From contig CAJUTJ010000106.1 in assembly GCA_910589655.1 (NCBI GenBank), positions 1 through 64,000 on the forward strand: DNA of 64,000 bases, written 5' to 3'. The notes below the pieces were generated by a model. It was not told the DNA's origin and made no database searches. It saw only the letters and a program-made list of their open reading frames with translations. Shown here piece after piece: positions 7,950 to 16,937 of this stretch. Source of the DNA: an uncultured Acetatifactor sp. Its GTDB lineage: Bacteria; Bacillota; Clostridia; Lachnospirales; Lachnospiraceae. The number at the start of each line of letters is the position of its first letter. Position 1 is the first letter of the stretch. A program made the position numbers and the translations under genes.

Positions 7950-9131
7950 ATGGGCTGTAACAAGAAACCTGACGGATACATGAAAAAAATATTATACATA
8001 ACCACCATAAGCGGATTCCTGCCTCAGTTTGAGAAAAATGATGTTAAGATCATGCAGGAGATGGGGTATGAAATACATTATGCTTCCAATTTCCATCATC
8101 CCGTATATCCATTCGATGAAAAAAAGTTAAAAGAGCAAGGCATTGTCTTACACCAGATAGATGTGTCAAAAAGTCCGCTCAAAATAAGGCGCAACGGCAG
8201 AGCCGTCCTGCAGCTGAAAGGGATTATAGACAGGGAAGGGATTCAAATGATTCACTGTCACAATCCTATGGGAGGAGTAGCGGGCAGAATGGCCGCCCAT
8301 TTCAGTAAAAGGGATCCCTATGTGATTTACACGGCTCACGGATTGCATTTTTATCAAGGGGCGCCGCTCCTTAACTGGCTTTTTTTCTATCCGGCGGAAA
8401 GATTTTTGGCGAGATGGACGGATGCCCTTGTGACCATCAACGGGGAAGACTATCTCAGGGCAAAAAGAAAGTTCCGTTTAAAACCCCGGGGATTTGTGGA
8501 ACAGATTCATGGTGTGGGCGTTGACATGAACCGGTTTAAGCCCATGCCTGACACAGTGTCACAAAAGCGAAGGGAGCTTGGCATTCCGGAGAATGCGTTT
8601 CATATGGTTACGGCGGCCGAGTTAAATGACAATAAGAACCAGAAGGTCATCATAGAAGCCATGGCAAAGCTGAATCGCAAAGATATTTACTATAGTTTAT
8701 GCGGAAAGGGAGCCAACGAAGAAATGCTTCGAAAGCTGATTGCGGAAAAGCATTTGGAGGAACAGGTCAGGCTTCTGGGATTCCGCACAGATATGGAAAG
8801 TATTTTGCAGACGGCGGATGTTTTTGCATTTCCGTCCATTCGGGAAGGGCTTGGCATTGCTGCCGTGGAAGCTTTAGCCTGCGGCATACCCCTTGTAGTC
8901 TCCGACAACAGAGGCTCCCGGGAGTATGCGGAAAATGAAATCAACGGCATTGTCTGCAAGCCGGATGATGTGGAGGGTTTCAGACAGGCTATAGAGGGAC
9001 TGTATCAGGATTCAACATATAGAAGGAGACTGGCCGGGAATTGCAGACGGTCGGCGGAAAAATTCAGCGTTGAGAAAACTATGGAAATCATGCGGACTGT
9101 GTATGAGAAAGCAGACCGGCTGAAGCCATAG
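7950..9131 (+). CDS. Family 4 glycosyltransferase
   Basis: 393 residues. A GT-B fold retaining transferase: the N-terminal domain opens MKKILYITTISGFLPQFE and includes VIYTAHGLHFYQGAP. The C-terminal donor-binding domain has VTAAELNDNKNQKVIIEAM, LLGFRTDMESILQTADVFA and the diagnostic SIREGLGIAAVEALACGIP motif (EX7E type). It is similar in style to EpsD/CapM proteins, which add a sugar to a lipid-linked exopolysaccharide intermediate in the cytoplasm. AAGGAAG supports the ATG at 7950. An ATG at 7980 agrees better with the usual family N-terminus, so ten extra residues are uncertain. First gene of the polysaccharide locus; the GT2 gene follows 14 bases later. Confidence 0.9.
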   Translation: MGCNKKPDGYMKKILYITTISGFLPQFEKNDVKIMQEMGYEIHYASNFHHPVYPFDEKKLKEQGIVLHQIDVSKSPLKIRRNGRAVLQLKGIIDREGIQMIHCHNPMGGVAGRMAAHFSKRDPYVIYTAHGLHFYQGAPLLNWLFFYPAERFLARWTDALVTINGEDYLRAKRKFRLKPRGFVEQIHGVGVDMNRFKPMPDTVSQKRRELGIPENAFHMVTAAELNDNKNQKVIIEAMAKLNRKDIYYSLCGKGANEEMLRKLIAEKHLEEQVRLLGFRTDMESILQTADVFAFPSIREGLGIAAVEALACGIPLVVSDNRGSREYAENEINGIVCKPDDVEGFRQAIEGLYQDSTYRRRLAGNCRRSAEKFSVEKTMEIMRTVYEKADRLKP

Positions 9132-9145
9132 GCAGAGGGGGAGCC

Positions 9146-10060
9146 ATGCCGGAGATATCTGTCATTATGGGAGTCTATAACCAATTTAACAGGGAAGTGC
9201 TCTTGACGGCCGTGAAGTCCGTTCTGAACCAAAGCTTTACGGATTTTGAATTTATCATTTATGACGACGGCTCTTATCCCGAGGCGGCGGAGCTTCTCAA
9301 AGAAGTGGAGCAATTGGATAAACGGATATTATTAATCGGACATACGGAGAACCACGGACTGGCTTTTTCGCTGAATGCCTGTATTCATAGAGCCAGAGGA
9401 AAATATATAGCAAGGATGGATGCGGATGATATCTCCTATCCGGACCGCCTGCAGAGACAAAAGGATTTTCTGGATAAGAACAAAGAGTTTTCTTGGGTGG
9501 GATGTAATATTGAAGTCTTTGATGACGGGGGAATCTGGGGAAGGCGGCAGATGCCCGAGAGGCCGCAAGAGTCGGATTACCTGAAATATTCACCCTATGC
9601 CCATCCCACCGTAATGTACCGGGCGGAGATTTTTGATTCCAATCATGACTATGCCGCCTCCAAGGAGACATTGCGGTGTGAAGACTATGAAATATTTATG
9701 CGGTTTCGGCAGGCCGGTCTGCGAGGCGCAAATCTACAGGAATATCTCTTTTGTTATCGGGAAGATATGTCTTCTTACAAAAAGAGAACATTCACACACC
9801 GTATAAACGAAGCACGGTGCAGGTACAGAAATTTTAAGTCTATGGGAATCCTGTTTCCAAAAGGGTGGCTGTACATACTCAGGCCCATAGCGGCAAGTCT
9901 GGTGCCCGACAGAATGCTGGCATGGATGAAGCGCAGAGAATCATCAATCCCTGAAAAGGATGTTACGGATGGAGTGGTTGGAAATGAAAGGAAAGCGGAA
10001 CTTTGCATTAGCAATACTGCTGGCTGTGAGCCAATTAACAGGCTGCGGTGCAGTCAATGA
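9146..10060 (+). CDS. Family 2 glycosyltransferase
   Basis: 304 residues with a GT-A fold. It has the N-terminal VIMGVYNQF and the nucleotide-binding FIIYDDGSYPEAAELL. The DXD-type metal site is in ARMDADDISYPDRLQRQ, and the acceptor region has CEDYEIFMRFRQAG with YREDMSSYKKR. It probably adds one sugar to the repeat unit at the inner membrane face. AGAGGGGGA precedes the ATG. The last 26 residues overlap the following lipoprotein gene by 77 bases in another frame. The tail past SSIPEKDV is atypical, which suggests that the original stop was lost. Confidence 0.88.
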   Translation: MPEISVIMGVYNQFNREVLLTAVKSVLNQSFTDFEFIIYDDGSYPEAAELLKEVEQLDKRILLIGHTENHGLAFSLNACIHRARGKYIARMDADDISYPDRLQRQKDFLDKNKEFSWVGCNIEVFDDGGIWGRRQMPERPQESDYLKYSPYAHPTVMYRAEIFDSNHDYAASKETLRCEDYEIFMRFRQAGLRGANLQEYLFCYREDMSSYKKRTFTHRINEARCRYRNFKSMGILFPKGWLYILRPIAASLVPDRMLAWMKRRESSIPEKDVTDGVVGNERKAELCISNTAGCEPINRLRCSQ

Positions 10061-11063
10061 CGCGGCCGTACCAACGGCGGAATACGAACAGTTTGCCGGA
10101 TTGAACAGATCCGTTGAGGCGGTGATTGATTTCCGTGAAAACGAAGCGTCTCCGGAAACGGGTATCTCCGGTGCGTCTCAAACCGGCACGGGGGCGGAGC
10201 TTTCCGGGCAAACAAATGCCGGAGACGGAACCGGACAGACGGGAACCGGCGGTCAGGACGGCACCGTACAGGGAGGCTTGCGGCAGGGAAATACCGGTCA
10301 GGGGAATTTGCAGTCAGGCAAAACAGGGCAAGGAAGCTTACCACAGGGGAATTCACAGCAAGGAAACACGCAGACAGGAAATTCCGGCCAAGGGAACTCA
10401 CAGCACGGAAACGCACAGACAGGAAGTTCCGGCCAAGGGAACTCACAGCAAGGAAACACGCAGACAGGGAATTCCGGCCAAGGGAACACACAGACAGGAA
10501 ATGTCGGTCAAGGAAGTTCGCAGCAAGGAAATACCGGTCAGGGAGCCGGAGACCAAGGGGATTCTGACCGGGACGGCAATTATCCGGGAACCGGAAACCA
10601 GAACGGCGCCGGGACTTCGGACGGAGACTCTGCGGAAGACACGGATTCGGAAGATACCGGGGAAGAGAATTCCGGTCAGGACGGCAGCCAAGGGGGAGCC
10701 TCTAATCCGGGAACCGATTCTCCGGGAGACACAAACCAAGGAAATCCGGGAGAAGGGAATCCCGGCGGGGAGGGAAATCCTTCGGGTGACGGAAACCAAG
10801 GGGGAGCCTCCGATCCGGGAACCGATTCTCCGGGAGACACAAACCAAGGAAATCCGGGAGAAGGGAATCCCGGCGGGGAGGGAAATCCTTCGGGTGACGG
10901 AAACCAAGGGGGAGCCTCCGGTTCGGGAACCGATTCTCCGGGAGACACAAACCAAGGAAATCCGGGAGAAGGGAATCCCGGCGGGGAGGGAAATCCTTCG
11001 GGTGACGGAAACCAAGGGGAAGCCTCCGATCCGGGAACCGATTCTCCGGAAGACACAAATTAA
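9984..11063 (+). CDS. Gly/Asn/Gln-rich repeat lipoprotein
   Basis: 359 residues from the ATG at 9984, with GGAG nine bases upstream. A signal peptide ends in the lipobox LTGC near residue 18, so the mature protein should be lipid-anchored outside the membrane. A short unique region follows to about residue 50. The rest is low complexity. First come 15-residue units such as NSGQGNSQQGNTQTG (45 bp; 10380-10514). Then three copies of a 36-residue unit (108 bp; 10692-10799, 10800-10907, 10908-11015) and a partial fourth, where translation stops. The extended, uncharged composition resembles a flexible stalk, though it is not strict collagen Gly-X-Y. Its function in the polysaccharide locus is unknown. 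Long frames on other strands here are repeat artefacts. Confidence 0.7.
   Translation: MKGKRNFALAILLAVSQLTGCGAVNDAAVPTAEYEQFAGLNRSVEAVIDFRENEASPETGISGASQTGTGAELSGQTNAGDGTGQTGTGGQDGTVQGGLRQGNTGQGNLQSGKTGQGSLPQGNSQQGNTQTGNSGQGNSQHGNAQTGSSGQGNSQQGNTQTGNSGQGNTQTGNVGQGSSQQGNTGQGAGDQGDSDRDGNYPGTGNQNGAGTSDGDSAEDTDSEDTGEENSGQDGSQGGASNPGTDSPGDTNQGNPGEGNPGGEGNPSGDGNQGGASDPGTDSPGDTNQGNPGEGNPGGEGNPSGDGNQGGASGSGTDSPGDTNQGNPGEGNPGGEGNPSGDGNQGEASDPGTDSPEDTN
10380..10514 (+). repeat. 45-bp in-frame tandem repeats
   Basis: Three adjacent 45-base units starting at 10380, 10425 and 10470 encode NSGQGNSQHGNAQTG-type 15-mers, with partial units before and after. Confidence 0.85.
10692..11015 (+). repeat. 108-bp in-frame tandem repeats, three units
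   Basis: Units 10692-10799, 10800-10907 and 10908-11015 are nearly identical and encode 36 residues beginning GGAS(N/D/G)PGTDSPGDTNQGN. A partial fourth unit runs into the stop codon. The near identity implies recent expansion. Confidence 0.92.
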
Positions 11064-11190
11064 GGAGCTTACTCCGCTGCATTGATTTGTGAGGACTGTG
11101 TCCATAGGACAGATTTTTCCGTTTCCTGATGGGGCGATAATACCGGAATGGCAGGAAGTACAGACTCTTGCGGAAGCGCGTGGGAAAGGT

Positions 11191-12672
11191 ATGGATATGA
11201 GCGGGGGACAGAGGGAAGATTCCAGATATGATGAGTACACGGCCATTCTTGCAGAAAACCCTGTATACCGACATGCATTTGAGGGGGCATGTGAGGAATA
11301 CCTGCGCAGGAACGGGAAGCAAATGCCCCTTGACAGCAGATTGTATCTTATGGTATTTGCCCCTTCTCTGATCGGATTTGTGAACTGGGTTATGGAGCAG
11401 GCGGCAGCTGCGGGTAAGGACAGGCTGTATTTCTTAAGCCGCGACGGTTATCAAATGTATTTAATCGGGAGACAACTGTCTGCGTACAGGAACCTGCCCG
11501 TTGATTGCAGATATTTACATGTGTCCAGATACTCTATGAGGATTCCGGGATATCACTTAAACATGGAAAAGTGCATAGACAGTATCTGCGTCGGAGGAAT
11601 TGACGTTACGCCGCTGAAAATCCTGAGAAGAGGCGCGCTGACAGAGGAAGAATGCAGACTGGTAATCAAAGAATTGCATCTGGAGGCGATACAGAATAAG
11701 GTTCTGAATTTCCGTCAGGTGACGGGGCTTAAGGAGCGCCTTGCGGTAAGCGGAAGCTTAAAGAAATATATCCGAAAGCATTCTCTGGCGGCCTATGACA
11801 AAGCAATAGGATATCTGAAACAGGAGGGATTGTGTAAGGACAGCCGGTATGCCATAGCAGACAGCGGCTGGGTGGGCACGCTGCAATGCTCCATTGAAGG
11901 CTTGGTGCAAAGCATAAATTCCGGGATAGAGGTGGAAGGATATTATTTTGGAATGTATGAACTTCCGGAAGGAGCCAAGAGGGAGAGGTTTCATCCGTAT
12001 TACTTCTCAGCCGTTCATGGGACGGCCCGGAAAGCGCGTTTCAGCAATTCTCTTTTCGAGACTATTGTCTCCGCAGAGGAGGGAATGACCCTTGCGTATG
12101 GGGAAGAAAACGGGAAGTATGTCCCCATTGTGCTGGAGCGGGGTAATCCCAATGCGGGACAGTTGAGGCGCAATGCAGAAGCATTGGAACTGTTTCTGCA
12201 TCAGCTGGGGACGGAATGCGGCAGCTCTTGCGGGCAGGACGGGAAAAGGGAAAATGGCTTTGGCAAAAAAACGGAAGATAACGGCGTAGAATTTGCGGAA
12301 AGGCTGTTGGGGAAATTTATGTCGGAGCCAACGGCATTAGAATATGACTGTTACGGGAAAGATTTCTTCTCGGATGATGTATTTGACGATTGTCAAAGAG
12401 AGGCAGCGGCAAAGCTTACTTGGGAGCAGATCAAGGATCAAAGACTTTTAAGCAAACTGCTGACTATCAGCGGAATGAAAAAGGCGGTAATCCATGAAAG
12501 CGCATGGCTGGAGGGCAGCGCATTTGGGGCGGCATACAGGCAGGATGCTTTCGGCGCTTCGGATCCGGAACGGCGGCTCCGGGCCGAATGGCGGCATATC
12601 AGACGGTATAAAAGCTTTATTTACCTGCGGAAACAACTGAAAGCTTTCCGGCGATTATTAATGGCCAAATAG
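11191..12672 (+). CDS. Polysaccharide-locus protein, HAD-like hydrolase suspected
   Basis: About 493 residues. The start is uncertain: ATG at 11191 or 11197 with GGAAAGG upstream is preferred. A GTG at 11089 would add a 34-residue tail of odd composition. The protein has a block RLYFLSRDGYQMYLIGRQL near residue 75, then CRYLHVSRYSMRIPGYH, DSRYAIADSGWVGTLQCSIE and EGYYFGMYELPEG. The SRDGY and ADSGWVGT elements recall predicted HAD-superfamily proteins found in rhamnan and capsule clusters, but I cannot place all HAD motifs. No signal peptide or membrane segment is seen. It is a cytoplasmic protein of the cluster, possibly a phosphatase or a scaffold for polymer assembly. Confidence 0.5.
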   Translation: MDMSGGQREDSRYDEYTAILAENPVYRHAFEGACEEYLRRNGKQMPLDSRLYLMVFAPSLIGFVNWVMEQAAAAGKDRLYFLSRDGYQMYLIGRQLSAYRNLPVDCRYLHVSRYSMRIPGYHLNMEKCIDSICVGGIDVTPLKILRRGALTEEECRLVIKELHLEAIQNKVLNFRQVTGLKERLAVSGSLKKYIRKHSLAAYDKAIGYLKQEGLCKDSRYAIADSGWVGTLQCSIEGLVQSINSGIEVEGYYFGMYELPEGAKRERFHPYYFSAVHGTARKARFSNSLFETIVSAEEGMTLAYGEENGKYVPIVLERGNPNAGQLRRNAEALELFLHQLGTECGSSCGQDGKRENGFGKKTEDNGVEFAERLLGKFMSEPTALEYDCYGKDFFSDDVFDDCQREAAAKLTWEQIKDQRLLSKLLTISGMKKAVIHESAWLEGSAFGAAYRQDAFGASDPERRLRAEWRHIRRYKSFIYLRKQLKAFRRLLMAK

Positions 12673-12869
12673 CCGGTGCAAAACCGTTTGCATGGTTCTT
12701 TCCGGCTTGGCGGCAGCTTCCGGATTGCTTGTTCCGCCGCCGGCATATCCGGAAGAGCAGATGGCTGGTATGCAAATCATTGAAATGTAAACAGACGGTG
12801 CAGAAACCGTTTTGAAGCCGGAAAGCGTATACGGTATTTTCGGAAATAAGGAAGGGCACGGGGATAGAA

Positions 12870-14342
12870 ATGCTTTTTACAGATAAGAAAGACGGCTGGA
12901 GAAAGAGAATACATGGCGCTGTGCTGTTCCTGATTTTTTTGGTCTGGTTTGGGAGCTGTAAGGTATATGCGGCGGAAAGAATGAACCCAAGCATCCCCTT
13001 TGTGGGAACTATCGAAAAAGAAGACGGAAGCCTTCTCTATGTGATTGATCTGGCCGATTACGAGCCGGATATAGAATTGTGGGACTATAAGGTAGTCACC
13101 GACAGCTACATGGACAGACATCTGACGTTTCTGTCGGATCAAGGCAGGAATATCAGAGTGATTTTGACAATGGATGAAAAGAAGGACATTTATCTCTTTG
13201 CTTTCAAGGAGGATACGCAGCTTTTTTATCCGGTGAACAGACTTATTTCCAACGGGGCAGTCTATTATTTTATGTCCCCCAATGCCTGCCAGACACTACC
13301 CGAGGGTCTGACAGAGGAGATTCTGAATGAAAATACTATTTTTTATGCGGTCAATGGGGAGGGAGCAGGAGGGTATTACCGACGTACTTCGGACGGGGCG
13401 CTGGAGGAGTGGAGGACAGAGGCGCCGCCGGAAGTAAGGAAGCCGGAATATCATGTTCTTTTCCTGTCTGTGGGAATTTTGGCCGCTATATGCGCATCAG
13501 GGGGCATCGTCCTGTTTCTGATAAAGCATCCCGCTCAGAGGGATCCGCAAAAGGCGGGAGAAAAGCTTCGGGCTTTTATACATAGTAAAAAGCAGTATTT
13601 TTTTGTGATTCAAGAATTGACGGCAAGGGAAATAAAACGGAAATATGCCCGAAGCCGCTTGGGAATCGTATGGAGCGTGCTGAATCCGCTGCTGTTGATG
13701 GTAGTAATGACAATGGTATTTTCGTATATGTTCAAACGTTCCATAGAAAATTTTCCGCTGTATTATCTCACGGGCAGCCTTTTTTGGAACTTATTCAGTG
13801 AAGGGACAAATCATGCCATGTCCGCGCTTGTGGATAATAAGGCGCTGCTGATCAAAGCAAAGCTTCCCCGGCAGACCTTTGTCTTGTCGAGAATGTATAC
13901 CTCTTTGGTGAATTTAGGTTTTTCCTGTGTCCCTTATGTTTTGATGCTGTTTGTCTTTCGGATCAAACCCTCGTGGACGATGCTTCTGTTTCCCTTGGAT
14001 GTGTTTCTGACATTGGTATTTACCATGGGAGTGGGGTATCTGTTGTCTATTATGTATGTGTTTTTTGCGGACATTAAATATCTGTACGGGGTGTTTTTAC
14101 GGATTTTACTTTATCTCACTGCAGTATTTTACCCGGTATCGTCACTGCCGGAGGCTTTGCAGACAGTGGTGGGATTTAATCCGGTCTATATGTCCATCTA
14201 CATTGCGAGGGAATGTATGGTGTACGGCAGGGCGCCCCATTATACGGCTTGGCTGAAACTATCCTTGGCGGCATTGATCAGTTGTGCGGCGGGGTGGATT
14301 GTATTTAAGAGGAAACAGAATGATGTGATGCAAAGAATGTAA
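12870..14342 (+). CDS. ABC-2 polysaccharide export permease with extracellular N-terminal domain
   Basis: 490 residues, about 230 more than a typical Wzm/TagG permease. Residues 1-35 are a signal/anchor helix ending in VYAAE. Residues about 36-192 form a hydrophilic domain with no recognised family (IPFVGTIEKEDGSLLYVIDL). A helix lies at about 195-218. The permease proper begins near residue 235 with FFVIQELTAREIKRKYARSR and LGIVWSVLNPLLLMVV, the classic Wzm entry motif. About six helices and FFADIKYLYGVFLRI follow. With the next gene's ATPase it should move a lipid-linked polysaccharide out of the cell. The added domain is predicted outside the membrane, where it could meet the emerging chain. 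The fusion appears genuine, as the frame is continuous. Confidence 0.85.
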   Translation: MLFTDKKDGWRKRIHGAVLFLIFLVWFGSCKVYAAERMNPSIPFVGTIEKEDGSLLYVIDLADYEPDIELWDYKVVTDSYMDRHLTFLSDQGRNIRVILTMDEKKDIYLFAFKEDTQLFYPVNRLISNGAVYYFMSPNACQTLPEGLTEEILNENTIFYAVNGEGAGGYYRRTSDGALEEWRTEAPPEVRKPEYHVLFLSVGILAAICASGGIVLFLIKHPAQRDPQKAGEKLRAFIHSKKQYFFVIQELTAREIKRKYARSRLGIVWSVLNPLLLMVVMTMVFSYMFKRSIENFPLYYLTGSLFWNLFSEGTNHAMSALVDNKALLIKAKLPRQTFVLSRMYTSLVNLGFSCVPYVLMLFVFRIKPSWTMLLFPLDVFLTLVFTMGVGYLLSIMYVFFADIKYLYGVFLRILLYLTAVFYPVSSLPEALQTVVGFNPVYMSIYIARECMVYGRAPHYTAWLKLSLAALISCAAGWIVFKRKQNDVMQRM

Positions 14343-14368
14343 ATGCGAAATACAACGGTGCAAAGAAT

Positions 14369-15769
14369 GTGGATATAGTTGGAGTTACGGTAACGGTGGG
14401 AGTCATACTTATTGGACTTCTTGGGATTCTCATGGCAGCAATTTTAATATGTGATAAGAGTATGGACAGACGAAAAGCAAAAAAGAGAAAAAGAAGATAT
14501 GGGAATAAGGCTCAGGGATACGATCACGGAAGGGAATCTGCTGAATATGGAAGAAAAAGCAGAAAACCGGAAGACGGCCGGTGGCTGTATCAAGATGTGG
14601 ATTCGGATTACAATGAATATCCGGATTATGGCCGGGAGCTAAGTGCGGACGAATATTTAGACTATGATCAGGAACCGGGGGCGGACGAATATTTAGATTA
14701 TGACCTGAGAGCGGAAGCGGACGAGATCTTGGAATATGTTCAGGAACCGGAAGCGGGCGAGATCTTGGAATATGTTCAGGAACCGGAAGCGGGCGAGATC
14801 TTGGAATATGTTCAGGAACCGGAAGCGGGCGAATTCTTGGAATATGTTCAGGAACCGGAAGCGGGCGAATTTCCGGAATATGACCAAGTCCCGAATTCGG
14901 TTGAAGACCCGGAGTATGCGGAAGTCCCGAATTCGGACGAAAGCCCGGAGTATACGGAAGTCCCGAATTCGGTTGAAGGCATGGACTATGAAGGAGAGGC
15001 CGTGTTCGATACCGCCCCAGAAGAGCCGGAAGAGCTTCCTATTATAAGAGTGGATCATGTGACAATGAAATATAAAGTAGCCACCAGCAGCACCTCCGGA
15101 TTAAAGGATTTTCTGATACAGAAAATAAAAAAGCAGATTACCACAAGGGATCTGCTGGCTCTGGACGAGGTAAGCTTTGATGTGTATAAGGGAGAGATTG
15201 TCGGCATTATCGGAACAAACGGCTCCGGAAAGTCCACACTGCTTAAAATTGTCTCGGGAGCATTGAAACCCACCGGCGGAAAAGTGATTGTGGATCAGTC
15301 AAAGATTCAGCTGCTGACATTGGGGGCGGGATTTGATACGGAACTGTCGGCCAGAGAAAACGTGTATTTGAACGGTGCCATAATTGGGTATTCAAGAGAA
15401 TTTATTGACGAGCATTACAATGAAATTGTGGAATTTGCCGAGCTGGACGGGTTTATGGACGAGAAGGTGAAAAACTTTTCCAGCGGCATGGTCAGCAGGC
15501 TTGGCTTTGCCATTGCCACGGCGGGAGATGCGGCGGAAATATTGATTTTGGATGAGGTTTTGAGTGTGGGAGACGAATTTTTCAGGAAGAAGAGTCTGGC
15601 CAGAATCAAAGAGATGATCCACGGCGGAAGTACCGTATTAATGGTATCTCACGGTATGGGAACGATTCTCTCCAACTGCACCAAGGCGGTCTGGATCGAA
15701 AAGGGCAGGCTGCAGATGGCAGGAGACACCAAGACGGTCTGTGAAGCATACAGAAAGCAATTCGGTTAA
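14369..15769 (+). CDS. Polysaccharide ABC exporter ATPase with membrane-anchor and acidic repeat extension
   Basis: 466 residues from a GTG start, with no clear ribosome binding site. The start lies 27 bases after the permease stop, and an 11-base repeat (GCAAAGAATGT) flanks the junction. Residues about 3-28 form a hydrophobic helix, followed by a basic patch. An acidic Tyr/Asp/Glu/Pro-rich linker to about residue 225 contains four 12-residue repeats. The ATPase domain is Wzt-like: Walker A GTNGSGKSTLL, signature FSSGMVSRLGFAIAT, Walker B EILILDEVLSVGDEFF, H-loop MVSHG. No Wzt C-terminal carbohydrate-binding domain is present. Wzt/TagH ATPases are normally soluble or C-terminally extended, so an N-terminal membrane anchor is unusual. 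It powers the export of the locus polymer. Confidence 0.85.
   Translation: MDIVGVTVTVGVILIGLLGILMAAILICDKSMDRRKAKKRKRRYGNKAQGYDHGRESAEYGRKSRKPEDGRWLYQDVDSDYNEYPDYGRELSADEYLDYDQEPGADEYLDYDLRAEADEILEYVQEPEAGEILEYVQEPEAGEILEYVQEPEAGEFLEYVQEPEAGEFPEYDQVPNSVEDPEYAEVPNSDESPEYTEVPNSVEGMDYEGEAVFDTAPEEPEELPIIRVDHVTMKYKVATSSTSGLKDFLIQKIKKQITTRDLLALDEVSFDVYKGEIVGIIGTNGSGKSTLLKIVSGALKPTGGKVIVDQSKIQLLTLGAGFDTELSARENVYLNGAIIGYSREFIDEHYNEIVEFAELDGFMDEKVKNFSSGMVSRLGFAIATAGDAAEILILDEVLSVGDEFFRKKSLARIKEMIHGGSTVLMVSHGMGTILSNCTKAVWIEKGRLQMAGDTKTVCEAYRKQFG
14723..14866 (+). repeat. 36-bp in-frame tandem repeats, four units
   Basis: Units at 14723, 14759, 14795 and 14831 encode E(I/F)LEYVQEPEAG 12-mers. The first three are identical or nearly so. 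Degenerate relatives continue to about 14990 (EDPEYAEVPNS-type). Confidence 0.92.
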
Positions 15770-15932
15770 AAAGAGCAAAGGCTCAGAAGTGAGGGAGCGA
15801 AGGCGGAGGCGGAAACGGTTCCGGAACGGCTCCGCATGTTTCAGGATATGGTGAAGAGAGTTAAGAGAGTTTACAGAGCGGCGGAACCGGAGCAGATACG
15901 GAAACCGGCAATTATAATAGGAGAATCTACAG

Positions 15933-16937
15933 ATGAGGGGAAGCGAAACACAGAATGTACTGCTATGCACAATCAATGACGGCGGAAATATCAGCCAGAT
16001 ACTGGCGACCTATGCTTTTTATGTGACCATTCGGGGGATGGGCTGTAATCCGGTAATCTATGAGGAAGGCGGAAGGCTGGACACTAAGATTTCCGAGTAT
16101 ATTCGGGCCAGATGCTGCATTTCCTCGGATATGCATGTACACAGCAGCGTAGAGGAATATTTGGACACTTTTGACATAATGCTGACCGGCGGGGAACGGA
16201 AATGGGAATGCCGAGGAGACGAGACGCTGGATACCTGCTTCTTACATTTCGGGCGGGAGGATGCCGGAAGGATTGCCTATGCGCCAAGCTTCGGAGACGG
16301 CTGCGGGCTTCCCCTAGGGCCGAAGAACACGGCGGCATTTTTGCTGAAACGATTCGATAAAATCGGAGCTGCAGACATAGGCACCTTAAGCTTACTGGAC
16401 ACGGAATTCGGAATCTCCGCGGATGAGGTGTGCAGTCCCATATTGCTGATTGACCGATATCCGCATTTTGATATCGGAGAAATAGAAGGCTTATTTATCT
16501 TTGCGTTTTTCGAAAAATACGACGGCCGGAAACATGCGGCTGTGGAAATGGCCGAGAAGACGATAAAGTACCGCGTGGAAGACTATTCCATGGATTCCGC
16601 CAATGCTTTCCATAAATCGGTGGACGAATATCTCAATGCGGTGGAGAAAAGTTCTTTGATTATTACGGATTCTCCCGCCGTCACACAGTTGGCAATCGTT
16701 TATGAGAAGCCTTTTATCCTGATGATTTCCCGGAAAGAGAATGTATTCCACTTTCCGCTGCTGGCGAATCTGGGGCTGGAGGAAAGAATTATTTATGCGG
16801 AAGATGACATCCACGAGAAAAAGTATTTGTGCAGAAAACCCATTAAATACGGAGCCGTTTCCGCCAGACTGAGGGAATTGCGTCTAAGTTCCGCTCGTTG
16901 GCTTGAAGCTTGTCTGGCCGCAAAGGATCATTTGTGA
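15933..16937 (+). CDS. Polysaccharide pyruvyl transferase family protein
   Basis: 334 residues. It has the family plan: an N-terminal Rossmann half with LLCTINDGGNISQILATYAF, then LTGGERKW, GRIAYAPSFGD, and a C-terminal block with EKSSLIITDSPAVTQLAIVYEKPFILM (split here by the usual conserved Asp-Ser). CsaB/WcaK-type enzymes add pyruvate ketals from phosphoenolpyruvate to sugars. The N-terminal GGNISQ motif differs from the common NxGD, so activity is not assured. AGGAGA precedes the ATG. A similar domain opens the large fusion at 21728, so the locus has two. Confidence 0.75.
   Translation: MRGSETQNVLLCTINDGGNISQILATYAFYVTIRGMGCNPVIYEEGGRLDTKISEYIRARCCISSDMHVHSSVEEYLDTFDIMLTGGERKWECRGDETLDTCFLHFGREDAGRIAYAPSFGDGCGLPLGPKNTAAFLLKRFDKIGAADIGTLSLLDTEFGISADEVCSPILLIDRYPHFDIGEIEGLFIFAFFEKYDGRKHAAVEMAEKTIKYRVEDYSMDSANAFHKSVDEYLNAVEKSSLIITDSPAVTQLAIVYEKPFILMISRKENVFHFPLLANLGLEERIIYAEDDIHEKKYLCRKPIKYGAVSARLRELRLSSARWLEACLAAKDHL

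Noticed and set aside
10380..11015. Tandem repeats considered as a CRISPR array
   Set aside because: Units are contiguous with no unique spacers, encode protein in frame, and have no cas genes near.
10126..11246. Long open frames in the second plus frame (10126-11085) and on the minus strand (10443-11246, 10702-11322)
   Set aside because: They are by-products of the stop-free 45- and 108-bp repeats. Only the frame from 9984 has a signal peptide, lipobox and ribosome binding site.
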